Below, piece after piece: positions 7,827 to 16,076 of a stretch of 32,877 bases of DNA. The stretch comes from Pseudomonadota bacterium. Its GTDB lineage: Bacteria > Desulfobacterota > Syntrophorhabdia > Syntrophorhabdales > Syntrophorhabdaceae. The notes under the pieces were generated by a model, which worked only from the letters and a program-made list of their open reading frames with translations, was not told where the DNA came from and searched no databases. The stretch is from assembly GCA_026388275.1 (NCBI GenBank), contig JAPLKB010000002.1, positions 1 to 32,877 of the forward strand, in the 5' to 3' direction. Numbering within the stretch: position 1 is the stretch's first letter; every line of letters begins with the position of its first letter. A program made the position numbers and the translations under genes.

Positions 7827-8816
7827 TTACTGCTTTAACTCAATCCTCACATCTGCCGGCATACCGGGCTTCAATTCATCATTGACGTTTTTTACTCTTA
7901 CTTTTACACCGAATACGAGCTTGACCCGCTCCTCCTGTGTTTGAACATTCTTCGGGGTAAATTCCGCCTCGGATGATATAAACGTCACAGCGCCTTCATA
8001 CACCTTACCTTTAAATGTATCGACTGATATTCTTGCCTTTTGTCCGAGCCTGACCTGACCAAGTCTGTCCTCTTTCACGTATACCTTAATCCATGGATGT
8101 TCAAGATCGCCTATTGTTACAACAGGCGTGCCTGAAGCAACAGTCTCACCGGCTTCAACATTCTTTCTCAGCACAACACCATTCATGGGGGCATAGATCG
8201 TCGTATCTCTTAATCTTTCCTCTGATGCGGCAAGCACTGCCCTGGCCTGTTTCACACGATGTCCTGCAATGCTGATTTCCTCCTTTCTCGGCCCTTCCCT
8301 GACGAGACTCAACGACTCAAGGGCATTTCTATGGAGGGCTGTGCGGGCATCGTAAGCACTCCTTGCAACATCAAACTGAGATGCAGATATGGCGCCATTT
8401 TTGTAAAGTATTTCTGCCCTGTCAAAATCTTTTTTTACCTTTTGCAATTCTGCTTCCTGGGCATTCATTTGTGCTTTAGCCTGCTCTATTTCTTGGGAAC
8501 GGGAACCGACCGATAACTCTGCCAGTTTTGTAGTTGCCTCATCCAGAGATGCCTTACTCTGAGCTACCACCGAAGCGATCTCTGCACTGTCAAGTCTGGC
8601 CAGCAGATCACCGGTCCTTACCTTATCGCCTTCATCCACAGGGCGTTCCGTAACCCTGCCGGGTATTTTAAAACCTACATTTGTCTCTATTACCTCAACA
8701 TTACCGGAGAGGATCATTGCCCCATTGTCTTTTTGTCTTTTGAGGTTATACACAACCAGGACCGTTATACCTATAACAATTACAGCTAAAGCTATCAAAA
8801 TTCTCTTTTTTTTCAT
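7827..8816 (-). CDS. HlyD/YbhG-like membrane-fusion (periplasmic adaptor) protein
   Basis: The 329-residue protein starts with a lysine-rich end and a single membrane anchor (ILIALAVIVIGITVLVVYNL, about 5-24). A lipoyl/barrel-sandwich half (SGNVEVIETNVGFKIPGRV...DEGDKVRTGDLLARLD), an alpha-helical hairpin rich in A, E, Q and K (about 80-190), the second lipoyl half (DTTIYAPMNGVVLRKNVEAG) and a beta-barrel domain follow. It links the ABC-2 pump to the TolC-like channel across the periplasm. Start and stop overlap the outer-membrane gene by four bases (ATGA). Confidence 0.9.
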   Translation of the reverse strand: MKKKRILIALAVIVIGITVLVVYNLKRQKDNGAMILSGNVEVIETNVGFKIPGRVTERPVDEGDKVRTGDLLARLDSAEIASVVAQSKASLDEATTKLAELSVGSRSQEIEQAKAQMNAQEAELQKVKKDFDRAEILYKNGAISASQFDVARSAYDARTALHRNALESLSLVREGPRKEEISIAGHRVKQARAVLAASEERLRDTTIYAPMNGVVLRKNVEAGETVASGTPVVTIGDLEHPWIKVYVKEDRLGQVRLGQKARISVDTFKGKVYEGAVTFISSEAEFTPKNVQTQEERVKLVFGVKVRVKNVNDELKPGMPADVRIELKQ

Positions 8817-10279
8817 TTCCCCACCTCCACAGCATACCTGTCTTCCCCGATAGCCTTGCTCAAATACGCAACAGCAGTCTCTCTGTCAAAAATTGCCTGA
8901 TAATAATCTGTTTCCGCTCTCAGGAGGGCTGTCTGCGCATCAATTACATCCTGACTCATACCGGCGCCGGTATCATATTTGAGCAACTCTACCCTTAGAC
9001 TCTCGCGGGCGCTCTCAATGGCTTTCTGAGTTACTTCAATCCTCTCCTTCACATTTGCAATGCTCATATGGGCATCCCTCACTTCACGGATTATGGTAAG
9101 TTTTAAAAAACGTTCTTCCTCTCTTGCCTTTTCCAGTTGCACTTTTTCCCTGTTTATCTCAGACCTTATAGACCCGCCGTCCATAATGGGCATCGTCAAC
9201 TTCACGCCATAATACCAGTTTTCTCTGAATCCGGTGTCACTGCCGGCTGTACCACCATACTGGCCGGCTACAAAAATATCAGGGAGTCTCCTGCCTTCAG
9301 CTATCTTTACCCGTTCTTCGCTGATAAGCCTTTTTTTGGCAGCTGCTTTATAATCAGGTCTCCGTGATAATGCCGTGTCCATACTTTCTTTAAGATCAGT
9401 ATAAGATATGTCCGTAGGTTTTTCATGAACAATGGAAATTATGACGTCCATATCGTCCATGCCCATCAGGTTTTTGAGAAACTCGTATGCGCTGGCAAGG
9501 CTGTTCTTCACAATAAGCCTGTTTTCCTTTGCATGGGATAGTTCAACGTCTGTCTTAAGCAGATCGAGCCTCGGTGCAACACCCGTTTTAAGATAGATTC
9601 CCACGTTTCCTTTATGCACCTCAAGCTGTTTCACCGATGCATCATTAACAAGAAGAAGTTTTTCAAGTTGTGCAATCTTATGGTATACGCTTGAGATATT
9701 ATAAACAAGCTCCTGCTTGCTCATTCTGTAATTGTCCTCTACAACCGTCTTTTTCATTTCGGCTACATTTACCCCCCTGAAGAGTCTTCCACCCCTAAAC
9801 AGAGGAAGTCTAAAAGAAATACCTGCGTCCCATATGGTATTTCTGAACAAAGGAAAATCCGTTCCTGGACCAATAGGAGGTTGTATCACAATGGGCGTGA
9901 GAGGGGTGTCGTAACGATATCGGGTAATGCCGCTGCCTCCATCGATCTTTGGCATTCTGTCAGCCCTTGCCGAGTCTATCCCATAAATTTCCGCCTCGAT
10001 ATCTTTTGCAGCTATCCTGATCCTCGGATTGTTCTTCATAGCATATTTGATTAGCATTGAGAGTGTATATTTATCGACGTCCTTTTCAGCCCGGGGTCTG
10101 TCTTCTGACAGCCCAACCTGGTTGGCCGACAGGTCGTGCCGGCTTGGTTCCTGTGCATAAGAAGGGGTATGATGTATTGTACATATCAGAAGAAAAATAA
10201 GAACAGCAATGCGTATAATCAAATCCATCCTCTTTTTTATTAATATTTCAGTACCATTTCTTTTCATTTGCCATTTCAT
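8813..10279 (-). CDS. TolC-family outer-membrane efflux channel
   Basis: The 488-residue protein has an N-terminal signal (MDLIIRIAVLIFLLICTIHH within the first 40 residues, cleavage likely after SYA), then two long repeats of helical hairpins rich in A, E, K and L, as in TolC/OEP proteins. Typical pieces are MLIKYAMKNNPRIRIAAKDI at the start of repeat one and AGMSQDVIDAQTALLRAETD near the end. The first ATG (10279) is preferred since GGAGAAGG lies upstream inside the repressor gene and the ATGA overlap gives coupling; the ATG at 10228 would be a shorter signal start. A dedicated TolC inside a YbhGFSR-type operon makes this a self-contained tripartite exporter, unlike in E. coli. Confidence 0.9.
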   Translation of the reverse strand: MKWQMKRNGTEILIKKRMDLIIRIAVLIFLLICTIHHTPSYAQEPSRHDLSANQVGLSEDRPRAEKDVDKYTLSMLIKYAMKNNPRIRIAAKDIEAEIYGIDSARADRMPKIDGGSGITRYRYDTPLTPIVIQPPIGPGTDFPLFRNTIWDAGISFRLPLFRGGRLFRGVNVAEMKKTVVEDNYRMSKQELVYNISSVYHKIAQLEKLLLVNDASVKQLEVHKGNVGIYLKTGVAPRLDLLKTDVELSHAKENRLIVKNSLASAYEFLKNLMGMDDMDVIISIVHEKPTDISYTDLKESMDTALSRRPDYKAAAKKRLISEERVKIAEGRRLPDIFVAGQYGGTAGSDTGFRENWYYGVKLTMPIMDGGSIRSEINREKVQLEKAREEERFLKLTIIREVRDAHMSIANVKERIEVTQKAIESARESLRVELLKYDTGAGMSQDVIDAQTALLRAETDYYQAIFDRETAVAYLSKAIGEDRYAVEVGK

Positions 10280-10941
10280 TTACCTTCTCCTTGAACGTAC
10301 CCGCCAAGAGATTTGATTGCCTCTAAGGAAAAACCGCTGATATGGTCTGCTATAGATTCTATCTCCTCAGTCTTGAAGTTGTCCTGATGAAAAAGCTTCT
10401 TGATGACATGCTTTGCATAAACAAAAAAAAGACACTGACTGACTATACTTAAGCAACAGAAACGTGTAGTCTCTTCACTTGCCGGTTTTCCACGTAATTG
10501 TTGGACAACAGATGAAAGAAACAAAAAAGCCGGCTGTATTGTATCTTCTATAAGCATATCCAGCGCCTTCGTAGGCTCCATATACTCCCTCGCAACAAGT
10601 CTCCCGAACCAGGAAGACTGACCTTCCTCAAGTATTCTGAAAAGAAAGGACCGTATGAATGCTTTAAGGTATTCTTCAGGGGATTTATTTTCATCCATCT
10701 TAAGATCAAGTGGATATTTTTGAAAAGCCACTTCACGCCAGTATTCCAAAACCAAATAGTAAAGCTTCTCCTTATCCCCGAAATGATAATTGACGGCAGC
10801 AATATTCACATTGGCTTTCTCACATATATCCCTCACCGTTGCATTTCTGAACCCGTATTCGGCAAAGATTTCACCGGCGGCTTCAAGTATACGTTCACGG
10901 GTACTTAAGCTGATATTTTTGCCACTCTTCATAAACCTCAT
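10276..10941 (-). CDS. cecR: TetR-family repressor of the efflux operon (CecR-like)
   Basis: A 221-residue regulator with a TetR helix-turn-helix (TRERILEAAGEIFAEYGFRNATVRDICEKANV..., about 14-60) and a C-terminal ligand domain of the CecR (DUF1956) type, recognisable in SSWFGRLVAREYMEPTKALD and VVQQLRGKPASEETTRFCCL. E. coli CecR (YbiH) controls ybhGFSR, the same transporter genes found directly behind this one, so local control is very likely. ATG 10941 abuts a 44-bp palindrome, implying autorepression. A second ATG at 10932 is possible. The gene overlaps the TolC gene by four bases and leads the operon. Confidence 0.85.
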   Translation of the reverse strand: MRFMKSGKNISLSTRERILEAAGEIFAEYGFRNATVRDICEKANVNIAAVNYHFGDKEKLYYLVLEYWREVAFQKYPLDLKMDENKSPEEYLKAFIRSFLFRILEEGQSSWFGRLVAREYMEPTKALDMLIEDTIQPAFLFLSSVVQQLRGKPASEETTRFCCLSIVSQCLFFVYAKHVIKKLFHQDNFKTEEIESIADHISGFSLEAIKSLGGYVQGEGK

Positions 10942-10942
10942 T

Positions 10943-10994
10943 TTAATACATATGTTTTAAATATATGTTTAAAACATATGTATTAATTTGTCAA
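10943..10994 (-). promoter_or_regulatory. Promoter and 44-bp palindromic operator of the efflux operon
   Basis: Two perfect 19-bp arms (10943-10961 and 10968-10986) flank the centre TATATG. The core unit ACATATGTTTTAA recurs in degenerate form in the middle, giving three CATATG-like half-site clusters. A consensus -35 TTGACA lies at 10994-10989 on the minus strand; 17 bp on, TAAACA (10971-10966) is the best but weak -10. The whole palindrome thus lies between the -35 box and the repressor start codon, the expected position for a TetR operator. Confidence 0.7.
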
Positions 10995-11061
10995 ACATTT
11001 TTTACAAAAAATATGTACAAATAATTTTCTTCCTTTTTGGTGCAGTCATTTGGTATATTCT

Positions 11062-11067
11062 TATAAT
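11062..11067 (+). promoter_or_regulatory. Possible -10 box for the ankyrin gene
   Basis: A perfect TATAAT stands 150 bp before the ankyrin start; the best -35, TTGGTG, is at a long 19-bp spacing. The rest of the 10995-11219 stretch shows no gene. Confidence 0.3.
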
Positions 11068-11219
11068 TTATTTGTTGGTTTTTAGACGGAATAACCTGTC
11101 TGTCTCTGATCGGGATGTATGAAAAAGGGAGACTGGTTGAGACCTCTGTAAACGGAAAAGTAAGATAACTTATTTTAAATGATTACGGGAGTTTTTCAAA
11201 ACAATGAGGCATATTTAAT

Positions 11220-11798
11220 ATGGAAAATCCATTACCTGATTTATTAAAAGCTTGCGAGAAAGGTGATTCAGCTGCTGTAAGGATTTTGTTGAGCAGGGGT
11301 GCCGACATAAATGTTGCAGACAATAATGGATCAACTCCGATCTTCTATGCCTCTATGTACGGTTTTGCCGATACTGCAAGGGTGCTCATTGATCATAATG
11401 CCGACATTAATGCAAAAAATAAGCTTGGCAATACACCTCTTATATATGCTTGCATGTCCGGGCATACAAGTATTGTCAAATTACTGATGTCCAGAAATGC
11501 CGATGCAAACTTGAAGGATAAGTTTGACGATACCTGTATTATCATTGCAAGCAAAAGAGGTCATATAGAAATTGTGAAGCTGCTCATTGCTTACGGGGCT
11601 GATATAAATGCCAGGGACAGGTACGGCAATACCTCTCTGATGCATGCCTGTCTGAATATGCATATAGGAATAGCCGCTTTTCTTATAGAAAACGATGCAG
11701 ACCTGTCTGCCATCAACAACAAAAATCAAACTGTCCTTGATATTGCTGTCAAAATGAGACTTGATAAGATAGCTGATGCTATAAGAAAAAAAACCTAA
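11220..11798 (+). CDS. Ankyrin-repeat protein
   Basis: The 192-residue protein is made almost entirely of five full ankyrin repeats and a short cap, about 33 residues each, beginning near residue 5. The repeats show the canonical GADINxxDxxGxTPLxxAxxxGHxxIVKLLL pattern, for example GNTPLIYACMSGHTSIVKLL. There is no signal peptide or membrane segment, so it should be cytoplasmic and bind a protein partner that cannot be named from sequence. GAGG lies 10 bases before the ATG. It is a single gene, converging on greA. Confidence 0.92.
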   Translation: MENPLPDLLKACEKGDSAAVRILLSRGADINVADNNGSTPIFYASMYGFADTARVLIDHNADINAKNKLGNTPLIYACMSGHTSIVKLLMSRNADANLKDKFDDTCIIIASKRGHIEIVKLLIAYGADINARDRYGNTSLMHACLNMHIGIAAFLIENDADLSAINNKNQTVLDIAVKMRLDKIADAIRKKT

Positions 11799-11818
11799 AG
11801 ACAAGATTGTAATAAAAA

Positions 11819-12283
11819 TTACACAATGTTAATGATTTCGTAAGTCCGCTTGCCGCCAGGGGCTGAAAAGTTTACTTCATCTCCCACAGATTTACCCATT
11901 AATGCCCTGCCAAGAGGTGAGCTCATAGAAATCTTACCTTTTTGGATATCAGATTCATAGGGACCAACCAATTGATAAACCACCTCTTCGTCAGTATCAA
12001 GATTCATCAAGGTAATATTGCATCCGAATTCAACACTTTCGAATTCCGTTTTTTTAACGTCTACAACCTCGGAATTTGTGATCATCATTTCTACTTCGGC
12101 AATCTTTTTCTGGAGAAACTGATATTCCTCCTTTGCAGCATCCAATTCAGCATTTTCTGAAATATCACCATGAGCCCTTGCTTCTTCTATGGCAAGTATA
12201 ATCTTAGGTCTTTTGATAGTAAGCAGAAGTTCATGTTCCTTCTTCAGATTTTCATAGCCTTCACGTGTAATAGGTGATTTCAT
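11819..12283 (-). CDS. greA: Transcription elongation factor GreA
   Basis: The 154-residue protein has the N-terminal coiled coil (about 1-75) with the tip motif AHGDISENAELDAAKEEY, whose Asp and Glu position Mg2+ in the RNA polymerase secondary channel, and the FKBP-like C-terminal domain with SSPLGRALMGKSVGDEVNF and GGKRTYEIINI. It rescues backtracked polymerase by stimulating transcript cleavage. The start MKSPITREGYENLKKE at 12283 is set by AGGAG five bases before and by family length (about 158); an upstream TTG at 12325 is spurious. Confidence 0.95.
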   Translation of the reverse strand: MKSPITREGYENLKKEHELLLTIKRPKIILAIEEARAHGDISENAELDAAKEEYQFLQKKIAEVEMMITNSEVVDVKKTEFESVEFGCNITLMNLDTDEEVVYQLVGPYESDIQKGKISMSSPLGRALMGKSVGDEVNFSAPGGKRTYEIINIV

Positions 12284-12520
12284 ATAAACTCCTGATATTA
12301 TCCAAATACGGAAAAACAATAACACTGTTTAATGCAAATTTTCAACACGTTTTACTTATATCCCTGCATCTTAAGGGAAAATAGACACTATCTTCTGCAA
12401 GTGTTATGTTAAACTTCTTAGAAATTAATTGAGGTAATGGCAGATATTTTAAAAAACGTAGGGGTTCCTGTTTCAGCGCAAGCTCTTCTGTCTGATTTAC
12501 TATACTCGCAGATAATACAT

Positions 12521-12946
12521 TTAGTCCGTTTTGATGCATTTTCCATTGAAATAATCCCACGCATTGCACACAGTTCCATTCTTAAAGGTGCAGATTCCCT
12601 GTTCATCAACCATGTTATTATTTTCTATGGCTGTATATGATCCCCCAGTAATCACACAGAGCCTTGCAGCAGGAGTTACATAGCCTGCAACATTTACACC
12701 GCCTACGGGGCATTCTCCTCTGAACATAGCCCATTCCTCACACTGACGTTTATCTTCAAATATACAAATACCGTATTCTCCTCCATCGCCTCTTTTTTGA
12801 ATAGAAAGCGCTCCGCCCTTGTTTAAGCAGTTGACTGAGGCCGGGTTGGCAATGGCAGTTTTATTCGTTCCGGCACATTCAACAGGAAAAACGATTGTTA
12901 AAATTAGAAATACAATTGATATGATAAATTCAATCATTTTTATCAT
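12521..12946 (-). CDS. Secreted double-DUF333 protein
   Basis: The 141-residue product has a signal peptide (MIEFIISIVFLILTIVFPVECA, cut near residue 25) and two DUF333 modules. The first is canonical: NPASVNCLNKGG...GEYGICIFEDKRQCEEWAMFRGEC. The second is degenerate but alignable: TPAARLCVITGGSY...EQGICTFKNGTVCNAWDYFNGKC. The paired cysteines suggest disulphides in the periplasm; the signal could also be read as a lipoprotein-type end at VECAG. DUF333 proteins have no settled function; a link with protease inhibition is only proposed. AGGAGG seven bases before the ATG supports the start. The roughly 240 bp on to greA show no convincing gene. Confidence 0.85.
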   Translation of the reverse strand: MIKMIEFIISIVFLILTIVFPVECAGTNKTAIANPASVNCLNKGGALSIQKRGDGGEYGICIFEDKRQCEEWAMFRGECPVGGVNVAGYVTPAARLCVITGGSYTAIENNNMVDEQGICTFKNGTVCNAWDYFNGKCIKTD

Positions 12947-13002
12947 ATAAAATCCTCCTGATACAGTTGCTATATTCTTCCTGTATTTTTCTGAAAATGT
13001 AA

Positions 13003-13383
13003 TTATTCGCCTATCAACGGCAGCACCTTGTCAATGCGGAAATAAACAAGATAACGCTTTTCTTTCTGCTGGTCTTCCGGTACTATGTAGGACTTTCTCC
13101 ACCTTATCTTTGCAATGGCTTCCGAATCGGTCTCTTCTTTAATCCTGGAAAGATACAATCTTTTTCCGACTAACTTTCCTCCGGCTTCTATGAAAATGTA
13201 TGCAGCATGAGGGTTTGATCTCAAGTTTTCATGGGTCAGACGTTCAGTCATAATATAAGCTATTGTTTCCTCATTGATGAAATGCGGTCTTGAATAAATA
13301 GCCACATTCACCTTTCCCTCTGAATTTGCTGTTGCCAGCACTCCATGGCCGGTTACGTTTTCAAAATATTCGCTGAGATTCAT
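13003..13383 (-). CDS. Pyridoxamine 5'-phosphate oxidase-fold flavoprotein
   Basis: The 126-residue protein shows the split-barrel FMN-binding fold: GHGVLATANSEGKVNVAIYSRPHF at the start, then NLRSNPHAAYIFIEAGG and a long final strand region. This family includes many small FMN, F420 or haem-binding proteins; the substrate is not predictable and pyridoxamine phosphate oxidation itself is unlikely at this length. GGAGG six bases before the ATG at 13383 fixes the start; an upstream alternative at 13431 adds 16 residues lacking family character. It is divergently transcribed from the SLOG gene, with 150 bp between them. Confidence 0.82.
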   Translation of the reverse strand: MNLSEYFENVTGHGVLATANSEGKVNVAIYSRPHFINEETIAYIMTERLTHENLRSNPHAAYIFIEAGGKLVGKRLYLSRIKEETDSEAIAKIRWRKSYIVPEDQQKEKRYLVYFRIDKVLPLIGE

Positions 13384-13485
13384 CGGTACCCTCCTAAATA
13401 ACTTCGAAAGCGATATAAAAACTATATTCATTATATCAAGATTTTATCTGTAGACGATATTTTTTTAACACAATGACTTTCTTAT

Positions 13486-13528
13486 AACAAAATATTTTGT
13501 TGCTAACAGTAACGATACTAATTATGTT
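13486..13528 (+). promoter_or_regulatory. 16-bp palindrome and promoter before the SLOG gene
   Basis: AACAAAATATTTTGTT (13486-13501) is a perfect 16-bp palindrome. It overlaps a candidate -35 TTGCTA (13500-13505), 17 bp before TATGTT (13523-13528). The predicted transcription start would fall on or next to the ATG at 13535, and no Shine-Dalgarno sequence is present, so a leaderless transcript is possible. The palindrome is placed as an operator would be. Confidence 0.45.
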
Positions 13529-13534
13529 ATATTA

Positions 13535-13999
13535 ATGAAAATCATTTCGGGTTGCCAGACGGGCGTTGATAGAGCAGCCATTGATGTCGCAATGGAAATA
13601 GGCTTGGATTATGGAGGCTCTGTTCCCAGAGGAAGGAAGGCAGAGGACGGAACAATAGATAAGAAATATGATAAACTTACGGAACTTGAAACAGACCGTT
13701 ATGAATCCCGTACCGAAAAGAATGTGACTGACGCAGACGCAATATTAATATTTACTGTAGGCTGCCCTATAGGGGGCACAGCATTGACAATAGAATACGC
13801 TAAAAAGCATGGGAAACAATATCTCCTTATTGACCTTAAAAATAAGCCCGACAATGAGATAATTGAATCGATTCAAACATGGCTATCCGATAATCAGCCG
13901 GAAATCCTTAATGTGGCAGGACCGAGGGAATCATCGGCACCCGGCATATATGAAAGGGTCTTTTTTATACTGTATAATATTTATGATCCCTTGATATAA
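13535..13999 (+). CDS. SLOG-fold protein of the putative molybdenum carrier family
   Basis: The 154-residue protein opens with MKIISGCQTGVDRAAIDVA, continues with GSVPRGRKAEDGTIDKKY and YESRTEKNVTDADAILIFT, and has GCPIGGTALTIEYAKKHGK. These are the motifs of the putative molybdenum carrier family (PF12694), a Rossmann-like member of the SLOG nucleotide-binding superfamily. By analogy it may bind a nucleotide or molybdopterin-type ligand; no catalysis is established. Length is normal for the family. It is followed after 5 bp by the HPr-like gene, probably one transcript. Confidence 0.85.
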   Translation: MKIISGCQTGVDRAAIDVAMEIGLDYGGSVPRGRKAEDGTIDKKYDKLTELETDRYESRTEKNVTDADAILIFTVGCPIGGTALTIEYAKKHGKQYLLIDLKNKPDNEIIESIQTWLSDNQPEILNVAGPRESSAPGIYERVFFILYNIYDPLI

Positions 14000-14004
14000 A
14001 TCTA

Positions 14005-14604
14005 ATGAAAGAAGAAATTAACCTTATACCCTCTGAATTGAAGGCAATTGAAAAACACAAGTGGTACCTCTCTGAGCAGCAGGGGAAGGAGGTATCCTTT
14101 GAAGAAGCTTTAAGAGATTTTCTGGATAACTACGAAGCCGACTGGATGAGTGAAAAGCAGTGCATGGATTGCAAAGAACAAACAGATCAGATATTACAAT
14201 ATAAATGGTTTCGTTCAGAAGAGGAGGGACACGATATAGGTAAAGATGCCGCTTCCAAAGAATGGATAAGCAAGTATGCCCATATATGGCGTGAAGAAAG
14301 GGAAAGTCTTGAGGCCAACGGTTTTACCAAAATGCATATAAGAACGGGAAAAAAGAAGCAAATAAAAACCGCTGTCCTATCCGACATTGCACATAATTAT
14401 GATTGTGAAATATATATAAATAAAGACAGAATGAAATTCTATAACTTTATTATTGCCGGAAGAAAAAACTTAAACATAAAGTCAATCCTTTGTCCTGTTT
14501 TGTTGGATTTTTCTAAAGATGAGGAGGTGCGTTTTCTGGCGACAGGCTCAAGAGCTGAAGAAGCTCTGGCAGCAATCAGAGATACAATTCAGTTAATGTC
14601 TTAA
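14005..14604 (+). CDS. Protein with two KW-type repeats and a C-terminal HPr-like domain
   Basis: The 199-residue product has two related N-terminal segments: IEKHKWYLSEQQGKEVSFEEALRDFL-type (about 15-50) and ILQYKWFRSEEEGHDIGKDAASKEWI-type (about 65-100), each probably two helices. A CxxC (MDCKEQ region, CMDC) lies between them. Residues about 120-195 resemble the phosphocarrier HPr fold (AHNYDCEIYINKD...LNIKSILCPVLLDFSKDEEV...TGSRAEEALAAI), but the phosphorylatable histidine of GLHARPA is not seen in its usual place. It may be a regulatory HPr relative rather than a sugar phosphotransferase component. Family not known to me. Confidence 0.65.
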   Translation: MKEEINLIPSELKAIEKHKWYLSEQQGKEVSFEEALRDFLDNYEADWMSEKQCMDCKEQTDQILQYKWFRSEEEGHDIGKDAASKEWISKYAHIWREERESLEANGFTKMHIRTGKKKQIKTAVLSDIAHNYDCEIYINKDRMKFYNFIIAGRKNLNIKSILCPVLLDFSKDEEVRFLATGSRAEEALAAIRDTIQLMS

Positions 14605-14708
14605 TACTTTTTTTTAAATTTCGCTGGACAGGTTTCTTATAGCCTACTGCAAAAGCTTTTTTTAGTTTTTATCTTTATATTGTAGTCCGCTTACGGCAAG
14701 GCAGCAAT

Positions 14709-16076
14709 TCATTTTCCGATACAAAACCTGGCGAAAATGCTCTGTAAAATCTCATCAGGACATGTTTCACCTGTAATTTCCCCAAAATGCAAGAGGGATT
14801 CCTGAAGCTCAAAGGCTGCAAATTCTATCGGCTCCTTTTCTTTTATACATGCAATTGCCCTGCCGACAGCTTCTCCAGCCTTTTCAAGGGCATTTCTGTG
14901 TCTTATATTCGAAATAAGCACACCGCTTCTTTTAAAACCCTTTTCCATCAATATCCGGTATATTTCTTCTTTAAGCCCTTCGAGTCCTATATCTAATAAA
15001 GCTGATATTTCAATCCATCGGAGATTCCTGGATCTCAAAATAGCATAATCGAGTCTCTGTGGCAGATCAATTTTGTTGATAACAAGCATAATGGACATAT
15101 CCCTGATTTTTAATAAAACACCTTCGTCTTCAGGGGAATATATGTCCGAACCATCGAGAACCCAAATAATGAGGTCTGCTTGGGGTATTTTCCGACTGAC
15201 CCTCTCTACACCTTCTTTTTCGACTTCATCTCCGGAATTCCGTAATCCTGCTGTATCAATTATCTTTACTTTTATGCCTCTTATATAAAGTATGTCTTCT
15301 ATCAGATCACGTGTAGTTCCAGGAAATGGCGTCACAATTGCTTTTTCTTTGAGGAGCAGTGCATTCAAAAGGCTTGATTTGCCGACATTTGTCTTACCGA
15401 CAATAAGGACCTCCAGACCGTGCTTAATTGCTTTGCCTTCATAATAAGAATTTACCAGTATTTCAATCTCCCTGTTTGCCCTTGTCAGGCTTAAGAGCAT
15501 CCTCTTTTTGTCTATTTCCACATCTTCTTCAGGGAAATCTATGAGCGCATCTATTTCAATCAATGCTTCTTTGATGTCCCCTTTAAGACTGTTAATTTTA
15601 ACCGATAATCCCCCCTCCAGCTGCTCAACAGCATTTTTTAATTCTTCATCTGTTTCACTCTGAACGATATCGAGGACAGATTCCGCCTGGAGTAAATCTA
15701 TTCTACCATTGAGAAAGGCCCTTTTCGTGAATTCACCAGGTTCGGCAAGCCTTGCGCCTTGCGCGATCATAGCGGCCAGAATATTTTTCTGGGTAGCGTA
15801 CCCGCCATGGGAATAAACCTCTGCAATATCCTCTTTTGTATAAGTATTCGGTGCATACATGAATACTGCAAACACTTCATCAATTATCTTATTTCTATCC
15901 GGATTCGTAATGTGACCAAGGTATAGGGTGCGTGGTTGATAAAAATTTATATTTTTCTTTGGCTTAAATATCTTCTTTATTATAGGGTGGGCAAGCTGCC
16001 CGCTCATTCTGACTATACCGATCCCACCCTCACCAACAGGGGTTGAAATGGCACATACGGTATCATCTTTTTCCAT
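14709..16076 (-). CDS. mnmE: tRNA modification GTPase MnmE
   Basis: The 455-residue protein has the N-terminal formyl-THF-binding domain (DDTVCAISTPVGEGGIGIVR...), a helical domain and an inserted G domain with GKTNVGKSSLLNALL (P-loop), TPFPGTTRD (switch I), DTAGLR (switch II) and NKID. It ends in FARFCIGK, the conserved C-x-G-K tail that serves catalysis. With MnmG it makes 5-carboxymethylaminomethyluridine (or the aminomethyl form) at wobble U34. Its start overlaps jag by 14 bp. It is the last gene of the rpmH cluster; no mnmG is in the window. Confidence 0.97.
   Translation of the reverse strand: MEKDDTVCAISTPVGEGGIGIVRMSGQLAHPIIKKIFKPKKNINFYQPRTLYLGHITNPDRNKIIDEVFAVFMYAPNTYTKEDIAEVYSHGGYATQKNILAAMIAQGARLAEPGEFTKRAFLNGRIDLLQAESVLDIVQSETDEELKNAVEQLEGGLSVKINSLKGDIKEALIEIDALIDFPEEDVEIDKKRMLLSLTRANREIEILVNSYYEGKAIKHGLEVLIVGKTNVGKSSLLNALLLKEKAIVTPFPGTTRDLIEDILYIRGIKVKIIDTAGLRNSGDEVEKEGVERVSRKIPQADLIIWVLDGSDIYSPEDEGVLLKIRDMSIMLVINKIDLPQRLDYAILRSRNLRWIEISALLDIGLEGLKEEIYRILMEKGFKRSGVLISNIRHRNALEKAGEAVGRAIACIKEKEPIEFAAFELQESLLHFGEITGETCPDEILQSIFARFCIGK

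Noticed and set aside
11117-11170. 17-codon ORF (MYEKGRLVETSVNGKVR) before the ankyrin gene
   Set aside because: No ribosome site, no regulatory structure around it and no similarity that I recognise.
12342-12640. Several overlapping short ORFs between greA and the DUF333 gene
   Set aside because: They overlap the DUF333 coding sequence on either strand or lack ribosome sites; composition is not gene-like.
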